DNA from: G963668655 sp963668655
GTDB taxonomy: Bacteria > Myxococcota_A > SURF-8
Assembly (NCBI GenBank): GCA_963668655.2
Contig: CAXXPQ010000003.1
Location: 124,001 to 188,000, forward strand
Length of the DNA: 64,000 nt
Direction of reading: 5' to 3'
Numbering within the stretch: the first letter of the stretch is position 1; every line of letters begins with the position of its first letter. The notes below the pieces were generated by a model that searched no databases, was not told where the DNA came from, and saw only the letters and a program-made list of their open reading frames with translations. The position numbers and the translations under genes are program-made. This document shows, piece after piece, positions 18,434 through 26,870 of the stretch.

Positions 18434-18997
18434 TTAATCCTTTACGCGCTCGATGTACTCCCGGGTGCGCGTATCCACTCGGATCTTTTCTCCTTCATTG
18501 AGAAAAAGGGGAACGTTGACGACCAGGCCGGATTCCAGGGTGGCGGGCTTGGTCGCTCCCGTCGCGGTGTCCCCCTTGATGCCTGGTTCGCAGTGTTCGA
18601 CGCGGAAAACCATGTGATTCGGGAAGCTCAGACCGATAGCGCGGCCGTTATGAAACAGCACGTCCGCCTCGACGTTTTCCACCAGGAAATCCTTGCTGTC
18701 TCCAATGGCGTCCCTTTCCACGGTGACCTGCTCGTAGGATTCCACGTTCATGAAGATGTAGCCGACATCATCGGAATACAGATACTGCATCTTGTGTTCC
18801 TCTAAATTCGGCTTATCGACTTTCTCGCCCGACTTGAAGGTGCGTTCGATCACGGAAGCGTTGATCAGGTTCTTTATTTTCGTCCGGGTGAAGGCGGAGC
18901 CTTTGCCGGGGTTGACGGCCTGGAAATACACGATTTCATAGGGAATGCCATCTATCTCGATCTTCAAGCCGTTACGGAAATCCGAAGTTGCAAACAT
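18434..18997 (-). CDS. efp: Translation elongation factor P
   Basis: 187 residues, the normal EF-P length, with the three beta-barrel domains. EF-P relieves ribosome stalling at polyproline. The tip of domain I reads NPGKGSAF with a Lys at about position 32, the residue beta-lysylated by EpmA in the PGKG-type factors, so a lysine-modified form is expected (no epmA or epmB in this window). It lies 21 bases after the M24 peptidase gene and is followed by the large TPR gene. Confidence 0.97.
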   Translation of the reverse strand: MFATSDFRNGLKIEIDGIPYEIVYFQAVNPGKGSAFTRTKIKNLINASVIERTFKSGEKVDKPNLEEHKMQYLYSDDVGYIFMNVESYEQVTVERDAIGDSKDFLVENVEADVLFHNGRAIGLSFPNHMVFRVEHCEPGIKGDTATGATKPATLESGLVVNVPLFLNEGEKIRVDTRTREYIERVKD

Positions 18998-19018
18998 GTT
19001 CTCTCTCCCAAATGACGA

Positions 19019-20140
19019 TTAATTCAGCTTCCATTCAAAGTTCTTTTTATCGGCCAGGGTCAGCATCTCGAAGCCGTCTTTCGTAACCACCACGACATCC
19101 TCGATCCGCACGCCGCCCCAATCCGGGATGTAAATTCCCGGTTCCACCGAAAAGACCATCCCCTCCTCCACGACGCCTTCGCCGCGCGGAGAGATCACGG
19201 GCTGTTCGTGCACTTCCAGACCGACGCCGTGGCCGGTTCCGTGTCCGAAATACGAACCGAATCCCTTCTTGTCGATGTATTCCCTGGCGGCGGCGTCGAT
19301 GTCGGAGCATTTCGCTCCGGGCCGGACCAGTTCCAGGGCCTTGTCGTGGGCGGTTTTCACGATCCGGTAGACTTCCTTCTGTTTGTCCGACGCTTTCCCC
19401 AGAACGATGGTGTTCGTCTCGTCCGAACAGTAATGGTTCAAAATCACCCCGCGATCGATGATGACGAAATCACCCTTCTCGAACTTCTTGTCCGTGGGCT
19501 GCCCGTGAACCACGGCGGAACGGGGGCCGGAACAGACGAGCGTTCGGAAGGAAACGTCCTCCGCGCCCAGTTCCCGGAAACGGCGATCCAGGATCCAGGC
19601 CGCCTCGCGTTCCGTCATGCCGATTTGGATCTCCTCCAGGAAGGTTTGAAACGCCTGATAGGAAACCCGATTGGCCTTTCGGAGTTTATCCAGTTCCTCC
19701 GCACTCTTGCAAACCCTCAACCGAGCCAGATTCTCATCGATGGCGACCGGTTCCACGTCGGAAAGCTCATCTCTCAGTTTGCGATAATCGGCATAGGTGG
19801 CGGACTGCGCCTCGAAACCCAAACGCTTCGCGCCCGTTTCGGAAACGGCGGCGCATAGATCCTCCATGGGTTTCTTTATCTCGCGGACCTCGGTCTTCCG
19901 GCATTCGTCGCCGGCCTGCGTGGTGTACCGGCTGTCCACCAGAAGCTTTTTGCTTCCCTTGCGATCGACCAGAAGATTGGCCGTCGATCCGGTAAAACCC
20001 GTCAGGTACTTGATCGAAGGAAGATCCTTGATCCAGAGCAGGTCCAGTTCGTAATTGTCGAAAATCTCTTCGAGATCGAAAAGCAGCGGGTTCTTCTTCA
20101 CTTCGTCATTCACCTTGCTTGTCTCCTGATCGAGCGACAT
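19019..20140 (-). CDS. Xaa-Pro aminopeptidase / prolidase, M24B family
   Basis: 373 residues. An N-terminal creatinase-like domain (about 1-150) precedes the pita-bread metallopeptidase domain. The dimetal ligands are visible: Asp in DFVIIDRG, Asp in YCSDETNT, His in GHGTGHGVGLEVHE, and Glu in VEPGIYIPDWGG and GVRIEDVV. It removes an N-terminal residue before proline or cleaves Xaa-Pro dipeptides in the cytoplasm. Pairing with efp, as here, is common in bacteria. The gene starts about 110 bases after the roadblock protein gene. Confidence 0.92.
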   Translation of the reverse strand: MSLDQETSKVNDEVKKNPLLFDLEEIFDNYELDLLWIKDLPSIKYLTGFTGSTANLLVDRKGSKKLLVDSRYTTQAGDECRKTEVREIKKPMEDLCAAVSETGAKRLGFEAQSATYADYRKLRDELSDVEPVAIDENLARLRVCKSAEELDKLRKANRVSYQAFQTFLEEIQIGMTEREAAWILDRRFRELGAEDVSFRTLVCSGPRSAVVHGQPTDKKFEKGDFVIIDRGVILNHYCSDETNTIVLGKASDKQKEVYRIVKTAHDKALELVRPGAKCSDIDAAAREYIDKKGFGSYFGHGTGHGVGLEVHEQPVISPRGEGVVEEGMVFSVEPGIYIPDWGGVRIEDVVVVTKDGFEMLTLADKKNFEWKLN

Positions 20141-20252
20141 CGTTCGCGGGGCGACTTCGATTTATTTCGCTTCAAGTACGCACGCCTGTAATCGGGACGC
20201 ATTCCAAGCCCGATTATTCAATCCTTACCACCATCCGGCTATCTGGATGCGA

Positions 20253-20615
20253 TTAACTCAATTCCGTAAGCAGTTCCGGTTGCAGCATGCGCAGGAGGTG
20301 ACGACCCTTTCCCACATGACACTCCGGACTCATCACCAGGGCAACGAAATAATCATGAGTCACCATGGTCAATAGAATCGTGGTCTTATCGGAACGGAAA
20401 ACGAATTCATTGGTTTCACCGAACTGGGAAACGAACGAAAGATGCCGAAGTTGGCTCAATACCGCGGAAATTTCCGCTCCCATCAACTCCAGTTCCAGGG
20501 TGACTCCCGGTTTGGCCTGGGAAACGACGGAAATTCCGTCCACTCCCATAAGCATCATCGCCAGGCTGTGATCCAGCCGCTCCAGGAGTTTCTGGAAAGT
20601 CTGTTCGAAATTCAA
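20253..20615 (-). CDS. Roadblock/LC7-like small protein
   Basis: 120 residues with the alternating helix-strand pattern of Roadblock/LC7 domains (FQKLLERLDHSLAMMLMGVDGISVVSQ, later TTILLTMVTHDYFVALVM). In bacteria such proteins (MglB and relatives) often regulate small Ras-like GTPases, but no MglA-like GTPase is encoded nearby. Its start overlaps the stop of the upstream small TPR gene by four bases, so they are translationally coupled. Fold assignment is moderately sure; partner unknown. Confidence 0.65.
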   Translation of the reverse strand: MNFEQTFQKLLERLDHSLAMMLMGVDGISVVSQAKPGVTLELELMGAEISAVLSQLRHLSFVSQFGETNEFVFRSDKTTILLTMVTHDYFVALVMSPECHVGKGRHLLRMLQPELLTELS

Positions 20616-21016
20616 TTTCGGCTCCTCTCGCGAATGCGATCCAACAGGCCGTTCAACCGGTCCACGGCATGTGTCGCCAACTGCTCGACGGCCGCAACCC
20701 CGATATCCGTGGCCCGCTCCCGCACACTCGAACGTTTTCGAGGCGGCTCCTCGCGGAGCGCTTGCTGCTCGTTTTCGAAGAAAACCCGCCGATCGACGGG
20801 ATCGGCGGAACCGATCTCCCCGCCGGGGCTTTCTTCCACGCCTTCTACCAAAGCTTCCCCGGAACGCGTTTCCAGGATTTTTCTTTCCAGTTCCAGCAAG
20901 GATTCGTCGTTCGGCCTGTCGGAAAGCAGATTCTTCACGATCTCCAATGCTTTTCCGGTATGGCCCTGCTTCAAGTATAATTCCGCCAAAGTACGCGTAT
21001 TAATTCCATTTTTCAT
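20612..21016 (-). CDS. Small TPR-type protein coupled to the roadblock gene
   Basis: 134 residues from ATG 21016, chosen because GAGG lies 8 bases ahead and because the ATGs near 21040 fall within about 10 bases of the expected transcription start. The N-terminal half holds one TPR-like hairpin (TRTLAELYLKQGHTGKALEIVKNLLSDRP). The C-terminal half is charged and predicted helical. No enzyme motif. It probably forms a complex with the roadblock protein whose gene overlaps it. Confidence 0.65.
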   Translation of the reverse strand: MKNGINTRTLAELYLKQGHTGKALEIVKNLLSDRPNDESLLELERKILETRSGEALVEGVEESPGGEIGSADPVDRRVFFENEQQALREEPPRKRSSVRERATDIGVAAVEQLATHAVDRLNGLLDRIRERSRN

Positions 21017-21055
21017 TTTGGCGGCCTCGACGAACATCACTATTCAAGGTATCGC

Positions 21056-21084
21056 ATTATCAACCATCATACCCTGTAAGTCAA
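21056..21084 (-). promoter_or_regulatory. Promoter of the TPR/roadblock pair
   Basis: Minus strand TTGACT (21084-21079), 17-base spacer, GATAAT (21061-21056); a close match to sigma-70. Transcription would begin near 21049. Confidence 0.65.
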
Positions 21085-21211
21085 GGAAATGACGCCATTG
21101 GAAAACATCCGATTTCACAAAGAAATCGGGATTGTTCCTTCCTTCCTGAAACACGGAAAACGGCCGCGACCGACCGGCTTCCTCAGACTCACGGAAAATT
21201 CGACGCTTCGC

Positions 21212-23287
21212 CTACCCGTCTCCATCCATACGTTTTCGCGCTTCTTCCAATACCGCCTCCATCATCTCCCCGGGAAGCGGCGCGTAGTTTTTCATTTCCA
21301 TGGAATAGTTGGCGCGCCCGGAGGAAGAGGTTCGAATGGCCGTGGCATAGCCGAATAGTTCCATCAGAGGGGCGGAAGCGCTGATTTTCTGCGATCCCTT
21401 GCGATAACGGCGCATGTTGCCGATGCGCCCCCTGCGCCGGTTCAGATCTCCCACGATATCCCCGATGTAATCGTCCGGCGTGGCGATTTCCAGCGACATG
21501 ATGGGTTCGAGCAATCGGGGGGCCGCCTGGCGGAAAGCCTCCTTGAAGCAGATCGACGCGCAGGTCCGGAACGCCATCTCCGAGGAATCCACGTCGTGAA
21601 AACTTCCGTCCTCCAGGGTCACGCGAACGTCCACAACCTGGTAGTCGGCCAGCACGCCCTTGTCCAGCACGTCCTGAATTCCCTTTTTCACCGCCGGAAT
21701 GTATTCGCTGGGAATGTGCCCGCCCACGATATGGTTGACGAACTCGAAACCTCCACCCGGATTGGGTTCCAAAAGCAGGATGGTATGGGCGTACTGTCCC
21801 CGGCCTCCGGTCTGCTTGGAGAACTTGTAATCACGCCGCGCGGAGGATGCGATGGTTTCGCGATATTCCACCGAGGGCTTGCCCACTTCCGCCACCACGT
21901 TGAACTCGGTCTTCAGGCGGTCGATGATGACCTCCAGATGCAGTTCGCCCATCCCGGCGATGACGGTTTCGTTGGTGCGTTCGATCTGGCGCACCACGAA
22001 GGAAGGATCCTCCATGGACATTTTTCGCAGGCTGGCGTGCAGCTTTTCCTGTTCTTTCCGGCTGGCCGTGGCCGCCGTGACGCTGATGACCGGATGCGGA
22101 ATGTTCACGGATTCGAGCAAAATCGGATTGGCCGGATCGCACAAGGTGTGCCCCGTGCGCGTCTGCTTGGGACCGATCAGCGCCACGATGTCTCCGGCCC
22201 CCACCTCCTGGATTTCCTGGCGATCCTTCGCCCGGATGCGAAGAATGCGGCTGACGCGCTCTTTTTTTCCCGTGGTGGCGTTCAACACGCTGTCGCCCGC
22301 CTTCAATTTTCCCGAATAGGTGCGAACAAACGTCTGCTGCCCCACGTACGGATCGTGAATGATTTTGAACGCCAGCCCGGAGAAGGAGTCGGAAATCGAT
22401 GGAGCCCGGGTCAGGATCTTTTCCGGATCGGCCGGATCGCTGCCGGTCGCCACGCCGCGATTCAGCGGAGAAGGCATATAGTCCACCACGGCGTCCAGGA
22501 GCGGCTGGATGCCGATGTTCCGATAGGCCGATCCGCAGAAAACCGGAGTGAACAGCGAACGAAGCACGCAAAAACGGGTCACCTCCCGGATCATCTCCAC
22601 CGTGATGTCCTGTTCATTCAGATACAACTCGGCCAGGTCGTCGTTGTATTCCGCCAGACGTTCCAAAAGATTCTGGCGCGCCGCCTCGACGGCTTCCCCC
22701 AGATCTTCCGGGACGGGCATTTCCTTGATTTCGCCGTTTTCGAAACGGAAAGCCTTCCGCTCTACCAGATCCACCACCCCGCGAAAGTCTTCCTCCGCGC
22801 CGATGGGAATTTGATACGGAACGGGTTCGGCGCCCAGATTCTCGTCCAACTGGCGAACCACGTCCTCGAAATTCGCTCCCAACCGGTCCATTTTATTGAT
22901 GAAAGCGATACGCGGAACGCCGTAGCGATCGGCCTGGCCCCAGACGGTCTCGCTCTGGGCTTCCACGCCTCCCACCGCGCAGAAAACGGCGATGATGCTG
23001 TCCAGCACGCGCATGGAACGTTCCACTTCGATGGTGAAATCCACATGGCCCGGCGTGTCGATGATGTTGACGGCATGATGGCGCCACTCGCAGGTAATGG
23101 CGGCCGAGGCGATGGTGATGCCGCGCTCCTGCTCCTGTTTCATGAAATCCATGGTGGCCTTGCCGTCGTGAACCTCTCCCATGGCGTGGGTCGTTCCGGT
23201 GTAAAACAAAATACGTTCGGTTACCGTGGTTTTTCCCGCGTCGATGTGGGCGGCGATTCCGATGTTGCGTGAACTGCTGAGTCCCAT
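21212..23287 (-). CDS. fusA: Translation elongation factor G
   Basis: 691 residues from ATG 23287 (MGLSSSRNIGIAAHIDAGKTT). The frame continues upstream but without coding character. GTPase motifs AHIDAGKTT, DTPGHVDF and NKMDR are intact, followed by the G-prime insert and domains II-V, with the family-typical length. EF-G drives ribosome translocation and recycling. It is monocistronic here, not in the usual str operon with rpsL-rpsG-tuf, so it may be a second EF-G copy; that cannot be settled from this window. Confidence 0.95.
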   Translation of the reverse strand: MGLSSSRNIGIAAHIDAGKTTVTERILFYTGTTHAMGEVHDGKATMDFMKQEQERGITIASAAITCEWRHHAVNIIDTPGHVDFTIEVERSMRVLDSIIAVFCAVGGVEAQSETVWGQADRYGVPRIAFINKMDRLGANFEDVVRQLDENLGAEPVPYQIPIGAEEDFRGVVDLVERKAFRFENGEIKEMPVPEDLGEAVEAARQNLLERLAEYNDDLAELYLNEQDITVEMIREVTRFCVLRSLFTPVFCGSAYRNIGIQPLLDAVVDYMPSPLNRGVATGSDPADPEKILTRAPSISDSFSGLAFKIIHDPYVGQQTFVRTYSGKLKAGDSVLNATTGKKERVSRILRIRAKDRQEIQEVGAGDIVALIGPKQTRTGHTLCDPANPILLESVNIPHPVISVTAATASRKEQEKLHASLRKMSMEDPSFVVRQIERTNETVIAGMGELHLEVIIDRLKTEFNVVAEVGKPSVEYRETIASSARRDYKFSKQTGGRGQYAHTILLLEPNPGGGFEFVNHIVGGHIPSEYIPAVKKGIQDVLDKGVLADYQVVDVRVTLEDGSFHDVDSSEMAFRTCASICFKEAFRQAAPRLLEPIMSLEIATPDDYIGDIVGDLNRRRGRIGNMRRYRKGSQKISASAPLMELFGYATAIRTSSSGRANYSMEMKNYAPLPGEMMEAVLEEARKRMDGDG

Positions 23288-23695
23288 GACTTGTCTCCCG
23301 GTTGTTTCTTCCGTCCCTTCGACCGGTCCAATATCCGGCATCTTGCGACGGGCTTCATTTTTTCCATGATCTGCCGGCGGAATGTCTCGGGGGGGAGCGG
23401 ATGGCTCGGTCCGTGCGGATTCTCGTCGACGGCGCGGCTCGGCAAGCCGGACGCCGCGTGAGGTTATGAACGAAAGTCCCCGGATTGTCAATAGAAGATT
23501 GCCGTTTAATCGTCTTTTAACCAGGCGGTCCCCTTCCCTGCCATATTTTGGCGATTCGGCGAACGGGGAAAACGGAAACGTCCAGGAAGCATTTCCTATG
23601 ATTTCACTTCCTTCAAGGATATTCAACCGATCCACGCCTGAAAAAGATCGCGACACGACACGATTTTTCCGGAATAATCGCGGCGGCGAATGGAA
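23288..23695. other. Gap between fusA and the ethylmalonyl-CoA operon
   Basis: Contains the fusA promoter (23463-23491) and a long in-frame but non-coding stretch. No RNA gene recognised. The plus-strand promoter of the operon was not identified with confidence. Confidence 0.4.
23463..23491 (-). promoter_or_regulatory. Promoter of fusA
   Basis: Minus strand TTGACA (23491-23486), 17-base spacer, CATAAC (23468-23463), giving a leader of about 165 bases. Confidence 0.55.
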
Positions 23696-23710
23696 CTTCT
23701 ACTGTAGAAG
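23696..23710. promoter_or_regulatory. Palindrome upstream of the ethylmalonyl-CoA operon
   Basis: CTTCTACTGTAGAAG: 7-base arms around a single base. It lies 16 bases before the small frame at 23726 and about 150 before the first enzyme gene, a suitable place for an operator. Confidence 0.4.
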
Positions 23711-23725
23711 AAGGAAGTTGAATTC

Positions 23726-23812
23726 ATGGAAACGGATATGGAACGGAAATCGGATCATTGGGCGACCCACGTTGAAATCCATAACGGAAAAACCGACGCT
23801 GAGACAACCTGA
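23726..23812 (+). CDS. Possible 28-residue leader peptide
   Basis: ATG at 23726 preceded by AAGGAAG at 8 bases, ending at TGA 23812, 46 bases before the first ethylmalonyl-CoA pathway gene. The peptide is charged and polar (begins METDMERK), with no signal or membrane segment. It may be a leader or chance; the good ribosome site and position between palindrome and operon are the only support. Confidence 0.3.
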   Translation: METDMERKSDHWATHVEIHNGKTDAETT

Positions 23813-23858
23813 TGCTATGTATTTTCATGCACTTACAACATGCGAAACGAGGTCTGAG

Positions 23859-25148
23859 ATGACACCTTGGGATCCCAAGCCCTTCGAGGCGCTGCTGAAG
23901 TCGTGGCAGGATACGCGTGAAAAACTGCTGGCTCATTCCGCGAAAATGCAGGCCACGGAACTGCCATTGCGTTTTTATCGGCAACAGGCGCACTTCACCT
24001 CCCCGGCGTCCAACTTCGATATGCTGAAAAAGGCCGTCGAGAACGGATCCGCCTCCACGCTGAAAATCCTGAAAAAATTCGATATCGGCCTCACGGAGCT
24101 TTCCGAGCGTCTGGATGTACCGGAAGCCGCCGTTCAAGCCGAACTCGACGCGGAGCCCCGTTCGCCGCTCGTCATGGTGGACGGCGAGGACGCCCAGGCC
24201 CTGCGAGACGACGTGGTGGCCCAGGGGCGGGAAAACGCCGTGCGCATCTTTCGAGAAGCGGACTGGGGCTCGACCCTGCGCTTTTATCGCCCCAGCGGGC
24301 TGAATCTGGATTATTGCCTGGAGGATATCCTGTCGGTGCTGGTCCGCGCCGGGGAAGGCCGCGACCCGGAGACCTATCCCATCGACGGCATCATCTGGCC
24401 CAAGGTGGAACATCCGGAACAGATCGCCTTCGTGAGCGAGATGCTGTCGAAGGTGGAGGAACGGCTGGGACTTCCGAAGAACCGCATCCGGCTGCAATTC
24501 CTGGTGGAAAGCGGCTGGGCGGCGGCGCAACTGCCCGCCATCGTGCGGGAATCCGTCGATCGGCTGGCGGGTATCATTTTCGGCATCGCCGACTACGCGG
24601 CGGACATCCACCTTCCGAACATCGAAAACAACCACCCGGTCTGCGACTGGGCGCGGGCGTCTATCATCAACCTGGCGGGCGCGGTGGGCGTCCCGGCCAT
24701 CGACAACATGACGGTCAACTATCCGGTGGCGGATAAGCGCCTTTCGGCGGAGGAAAACAAGCGGCTGATCCTCGATCGGCTGAAGGAGGTCTACGACGAC
24801 GCCCGGCACGCCCAGAGCCTCGGCATGGACGGAAAATGGGTGGGGCATCCGGCGCAGCTCTTCGCTGTGCGCCTGGCCTTCCGGCTTTCGCTTTCCGAAG
24901 AGGAAATCCGCAATGAAGTCGCCAAGATCGACGCCTACACCGACGCCGTGGAGGCCAGGCAGGGCGCGACGATCATCGACGGCGTGATGAGCGACCGGGC
25001 CACCGACCGGCACGCGCGCTGGAAACTTCGCAAGGCCGTGGCGCTGGGACTCCTGGACGCGACAAAGGGAATCGAGCTTGGAATCGTTTCCCGAAAGGAA
25101 ATCGATGACTTGAACGGCCCGGGATCCCGGGAATCCTCTGCCCGATAA
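23859..25148 (+). CDS. HpcH/CitE-type CoA-ester lyase, probable malyl-/methylmalyl-CoA lyase
   Basis: 429 residues from ATG 23859 (AGG seven bases ahead). The C-terminal two thirds have the features of the HpcH/HpaI aldolase-CitE superfamily: IIWPKVEHPEQI, the metal-ligand Glu in LVESGW, and FGIADYAADIH. In the ethylmalonyl-CoA pathway the Mcl1 lyase splits beta-methylmalyl-CoA into glyoxylate and propionyl-CoA and forms malyl-CoA. This protein is about 100 residues longer than classic Mcl1, mainly at the N-terminus, so it may be a distinct branch of the superfamily doing the same job. It is first of six genes, 9 bases before the dehydrogenase gene. Confidence 0.72.
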   Translation: MTPWDPKPFEALLKSWQDTREKLLAHSAKMQATELPLRFYRQQAHFTSPASNFDMLKKAVENGSASTLKILKKFDIGLTELSERLDVPEAAVQAELDAEPRSPLVMVDGEDAQALRDDVVAQGRENAVRIFREADWGSTLRFYRPSGLNLDYCLEDILSVLVRAGEGRDPETYPIDGIIWPKVEHPEQIAFVSEMLSKVEERLGLPKNRIRLQFLVESGWAAAQLPAIVRESVDRLAGIIFGIADYAADIHLPNIENNHPVCDWARASIINLAGAVGVPAIDNMTVNYPVADKRLSAEENKRLILDRLKEVYDDARHAQSLGMDGKWVGHPAQLFAVRLAFRLSLSEEEIRNEVAKIDAYTDAVEARQGATIIDGVMSDRATDRHARWKLRKAVALGLLDATKGIELGIVSRKEIDDLNGPGSRESSAR

Positions 25149-25157
25149 GGAAATGTC

Positions 25158-26870
25158 ATGAACGAGTCGAAAGCCTTGCAAAACGGGGGCCGGGAAGCGG
25201 CCCATGAGGCGCTCGCCCTAGCGGACGGAATTCTGGAAAGGATCTGGGCGTACCTTTGGGAGCGCTCCGAACGGGATGGGCGCCTCTCGGATGATGAGTT
25301 TGACCGCCACCAGGTGGCGGCCTTCGACGCAGCACACTCCGCAGCCGAACTGGCCGCCGCGCGCTTTTTCCTCAACCATGTCGATCGACTATCCGAGAAG
25401 CGGGGAAACGGCAGGCCCGAACCGTCTTTGGAAGAACGACTGGCGCTTCTCTTTACGGCGGAGATGTTTCAGAACGTCCGCAACCGCCTGTCGGCGCGCC
25501 CCACCGATTACGGCCTGACGGTGGAATATCTCCATTCGCTGCTGTTTTCCGATGCGCTGGACGCCTTTGTCTCTCGGGAGCTTTCCACCGAAAACATGAC
25601 AAGGATCGGTCGTCTCGTCAGCGATCACGAAGGGCGCACGGGCGACGATCTGCTGGACGAGGAACGCCGGATGATGCGCGACACGTTCCGCAGGTTCGCC
25701 AACGACGTCGTTGCGCCACTGGCCGAGCGCATCCACCGGGAAGACCGCCTGATCCCCCCAGAGATCCTTGACCCGTTGAAGGAAATGGGCTGTTTCGGCC
25801 TGTCCATTCCGGCGCGCTACGGCGGCCTGACCTCGGACGAACACGAAGACAACATGGGCATGATCGTCGTGACCGAGGAACTCTCCCGAGGCTCTCTGGG
25901 CGCGGCGGGAAGCCTGATTACACGCCCGGAAATCATGGCGCGGGCGCTTCTGGCCGGAGGCACCGAAGAACAGAAATCCGCCTGGCTGCCGAAACTCGCA
26001 GCGGGCGAGCCCCTGTGCGCCGTGGCCGTGACCGAGCCGGATTTCGGCTCCGACGTGGCGGGCATGAAATTCAAGGCGACGAAAACGGACGGCGGCTGGC
26101 GGCTGAACGGGGCCAAGACCTGGTGTACGTTCGGAGCCAAGGCCGGTGTGCTGCTCGTCCTGGCGCGTACCTCCACGGATCCGAAGGCCGGCCACCGGGG
26201 ACTGTCCGTCTTCCTGGTAGAGAAGCCGTCCTTCGATGGCCATGAGTTCGAATACGAACAGCCCGGAGGCGGCCGCCTCTCCGGCCGTGCCATCCCGACC
26301 ATCGGTTATCGCGGCATGCATTCCTACGACCTGTTCTTCGAGGACTATTTCGTTAACGATGACGCACTGTTGGGCGGCGAAAGCGGTCTGGGCAAAGGCT
26401 TCTACGCCATTATGGCCGGATTTTCCGGCGGACGCATCCAGACGGCGGCCCGTGCGGTGGGCGTCATGCAGTCCGCCTTCGAAAAGGCCCTTCGTTACGC
26501 CTCCGTGCGCAAGGTCTTCGGCCATCCCATCGGCGAGTATCCCCTTAACCAGGCCAAGCTGGCGCGCATGGCCGCTCACCTCATGGCAGCGCGGCAGTTC
26601 ACCTACGCCGTGGCGGGACTCATGGATGAAGGAAGTGGGGAGATGGAAGCCAGCATGGTGAAGCTCTTCGCCTCCAAAACCGCCGAATGGCTCACCCGCG
26701 AGGCCATGCAGATTCACGGCGGCATGGGTTACGCGGAGGAGGTGGAGGTTTCCCGCCTCTTTCTGGACGCCCGGGTGCTCTCCATCTTCGAGGGAGCCGA
26801 GGAAACCCTGGCGCTGAAAGTCATCGCCCGCGCCCTTGTGGCGGGCCAATCCGGAAAAGGACGGACATGA
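25158..26870 (+). CDS. mcd: Acyl-CoA dehydrogenase, probable methylsuccinyl-CoA dehydrogenase
   Basis: 570 residues: an unusual N-terminal helical extension of about 150-170 residues, then a complete acyl-CoA dehydrogenase fold. FAD-binding and substrate segments are visible (AVTEPDFGSDVAGMKFKA, WCTFGAKAG, QIHGGMGYAEE, IFEGAEETLALKVIARAL). Methylsuccinyl-CoA dehydrogenase differs from ordinary acyl-CoA dehydrogenases by just such an extra N-terminal domain. It oxidises (2S)-methylsuccinyl-CoA to mesaconyl-CoA, feeding the hydratase encoded next. The stop overlaps the next start by four bases (ATGA). Confidence 0.85.
   Translation: MNESKALQNGGREAAHEALALADGILERIWAYLWERSERDGRLSDDEFDRHQVAAFDAAHSAAELAAARFFLNHVDRLSEKRGNGRPEPSLEERLALLFTAEMFQNVRNRLSARPTDYGLTVEYLHSLLFSDALDAFVSRELSTENMTRIGRLVSDHEGRTGDDLLDEERRMMRDTFRRFANDVVAPLAERIHREDRLIPPEILDPLKEMGCFGLSIPARYGGLTSDEHEDNMGMIVVTEELSRGSLGAAGSLITRPEIMARALLAGGTEEQKSAWLPKLAAGEPLCAVAVTEPDFGSDVAGMKFKATKTDGGWRLNGAKTWCTFGAKAGVLLVLARTSTDPKAGHRGLSVFLVEKPSFDGHEFEYEQPGGGRLSGRAIPTIGYRGMHSYDLFFEDYFVNDDALLGGESGLGKGFYAIMAGFSGGRIQTAARAVGVMQSAFEKALRYASVRKVFGHPIGEYPLNQAKLARMAAHLMAARQFTYAVAGLMDEGSGEMEASMVKLFASKTAEWLTREAMQIHGGMGYAEEVEVSRLFLDARVLSIFEGAEETLALKVIARALVAGQSGKGRT

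Noticed and set aside
21596..23272. 558-codon plus-strand frame opposite fusA
   Set aside because: EF-G on the other strand is unmistakable; His/Arg-rich composition marks the frame as a shadow.
26687..26866. Upstream extension of the hydratase frame
   Set aside because: Lies wholly inside the dehydrogenase coding region; ATG 26867 with the ATGA overlap is the real start.
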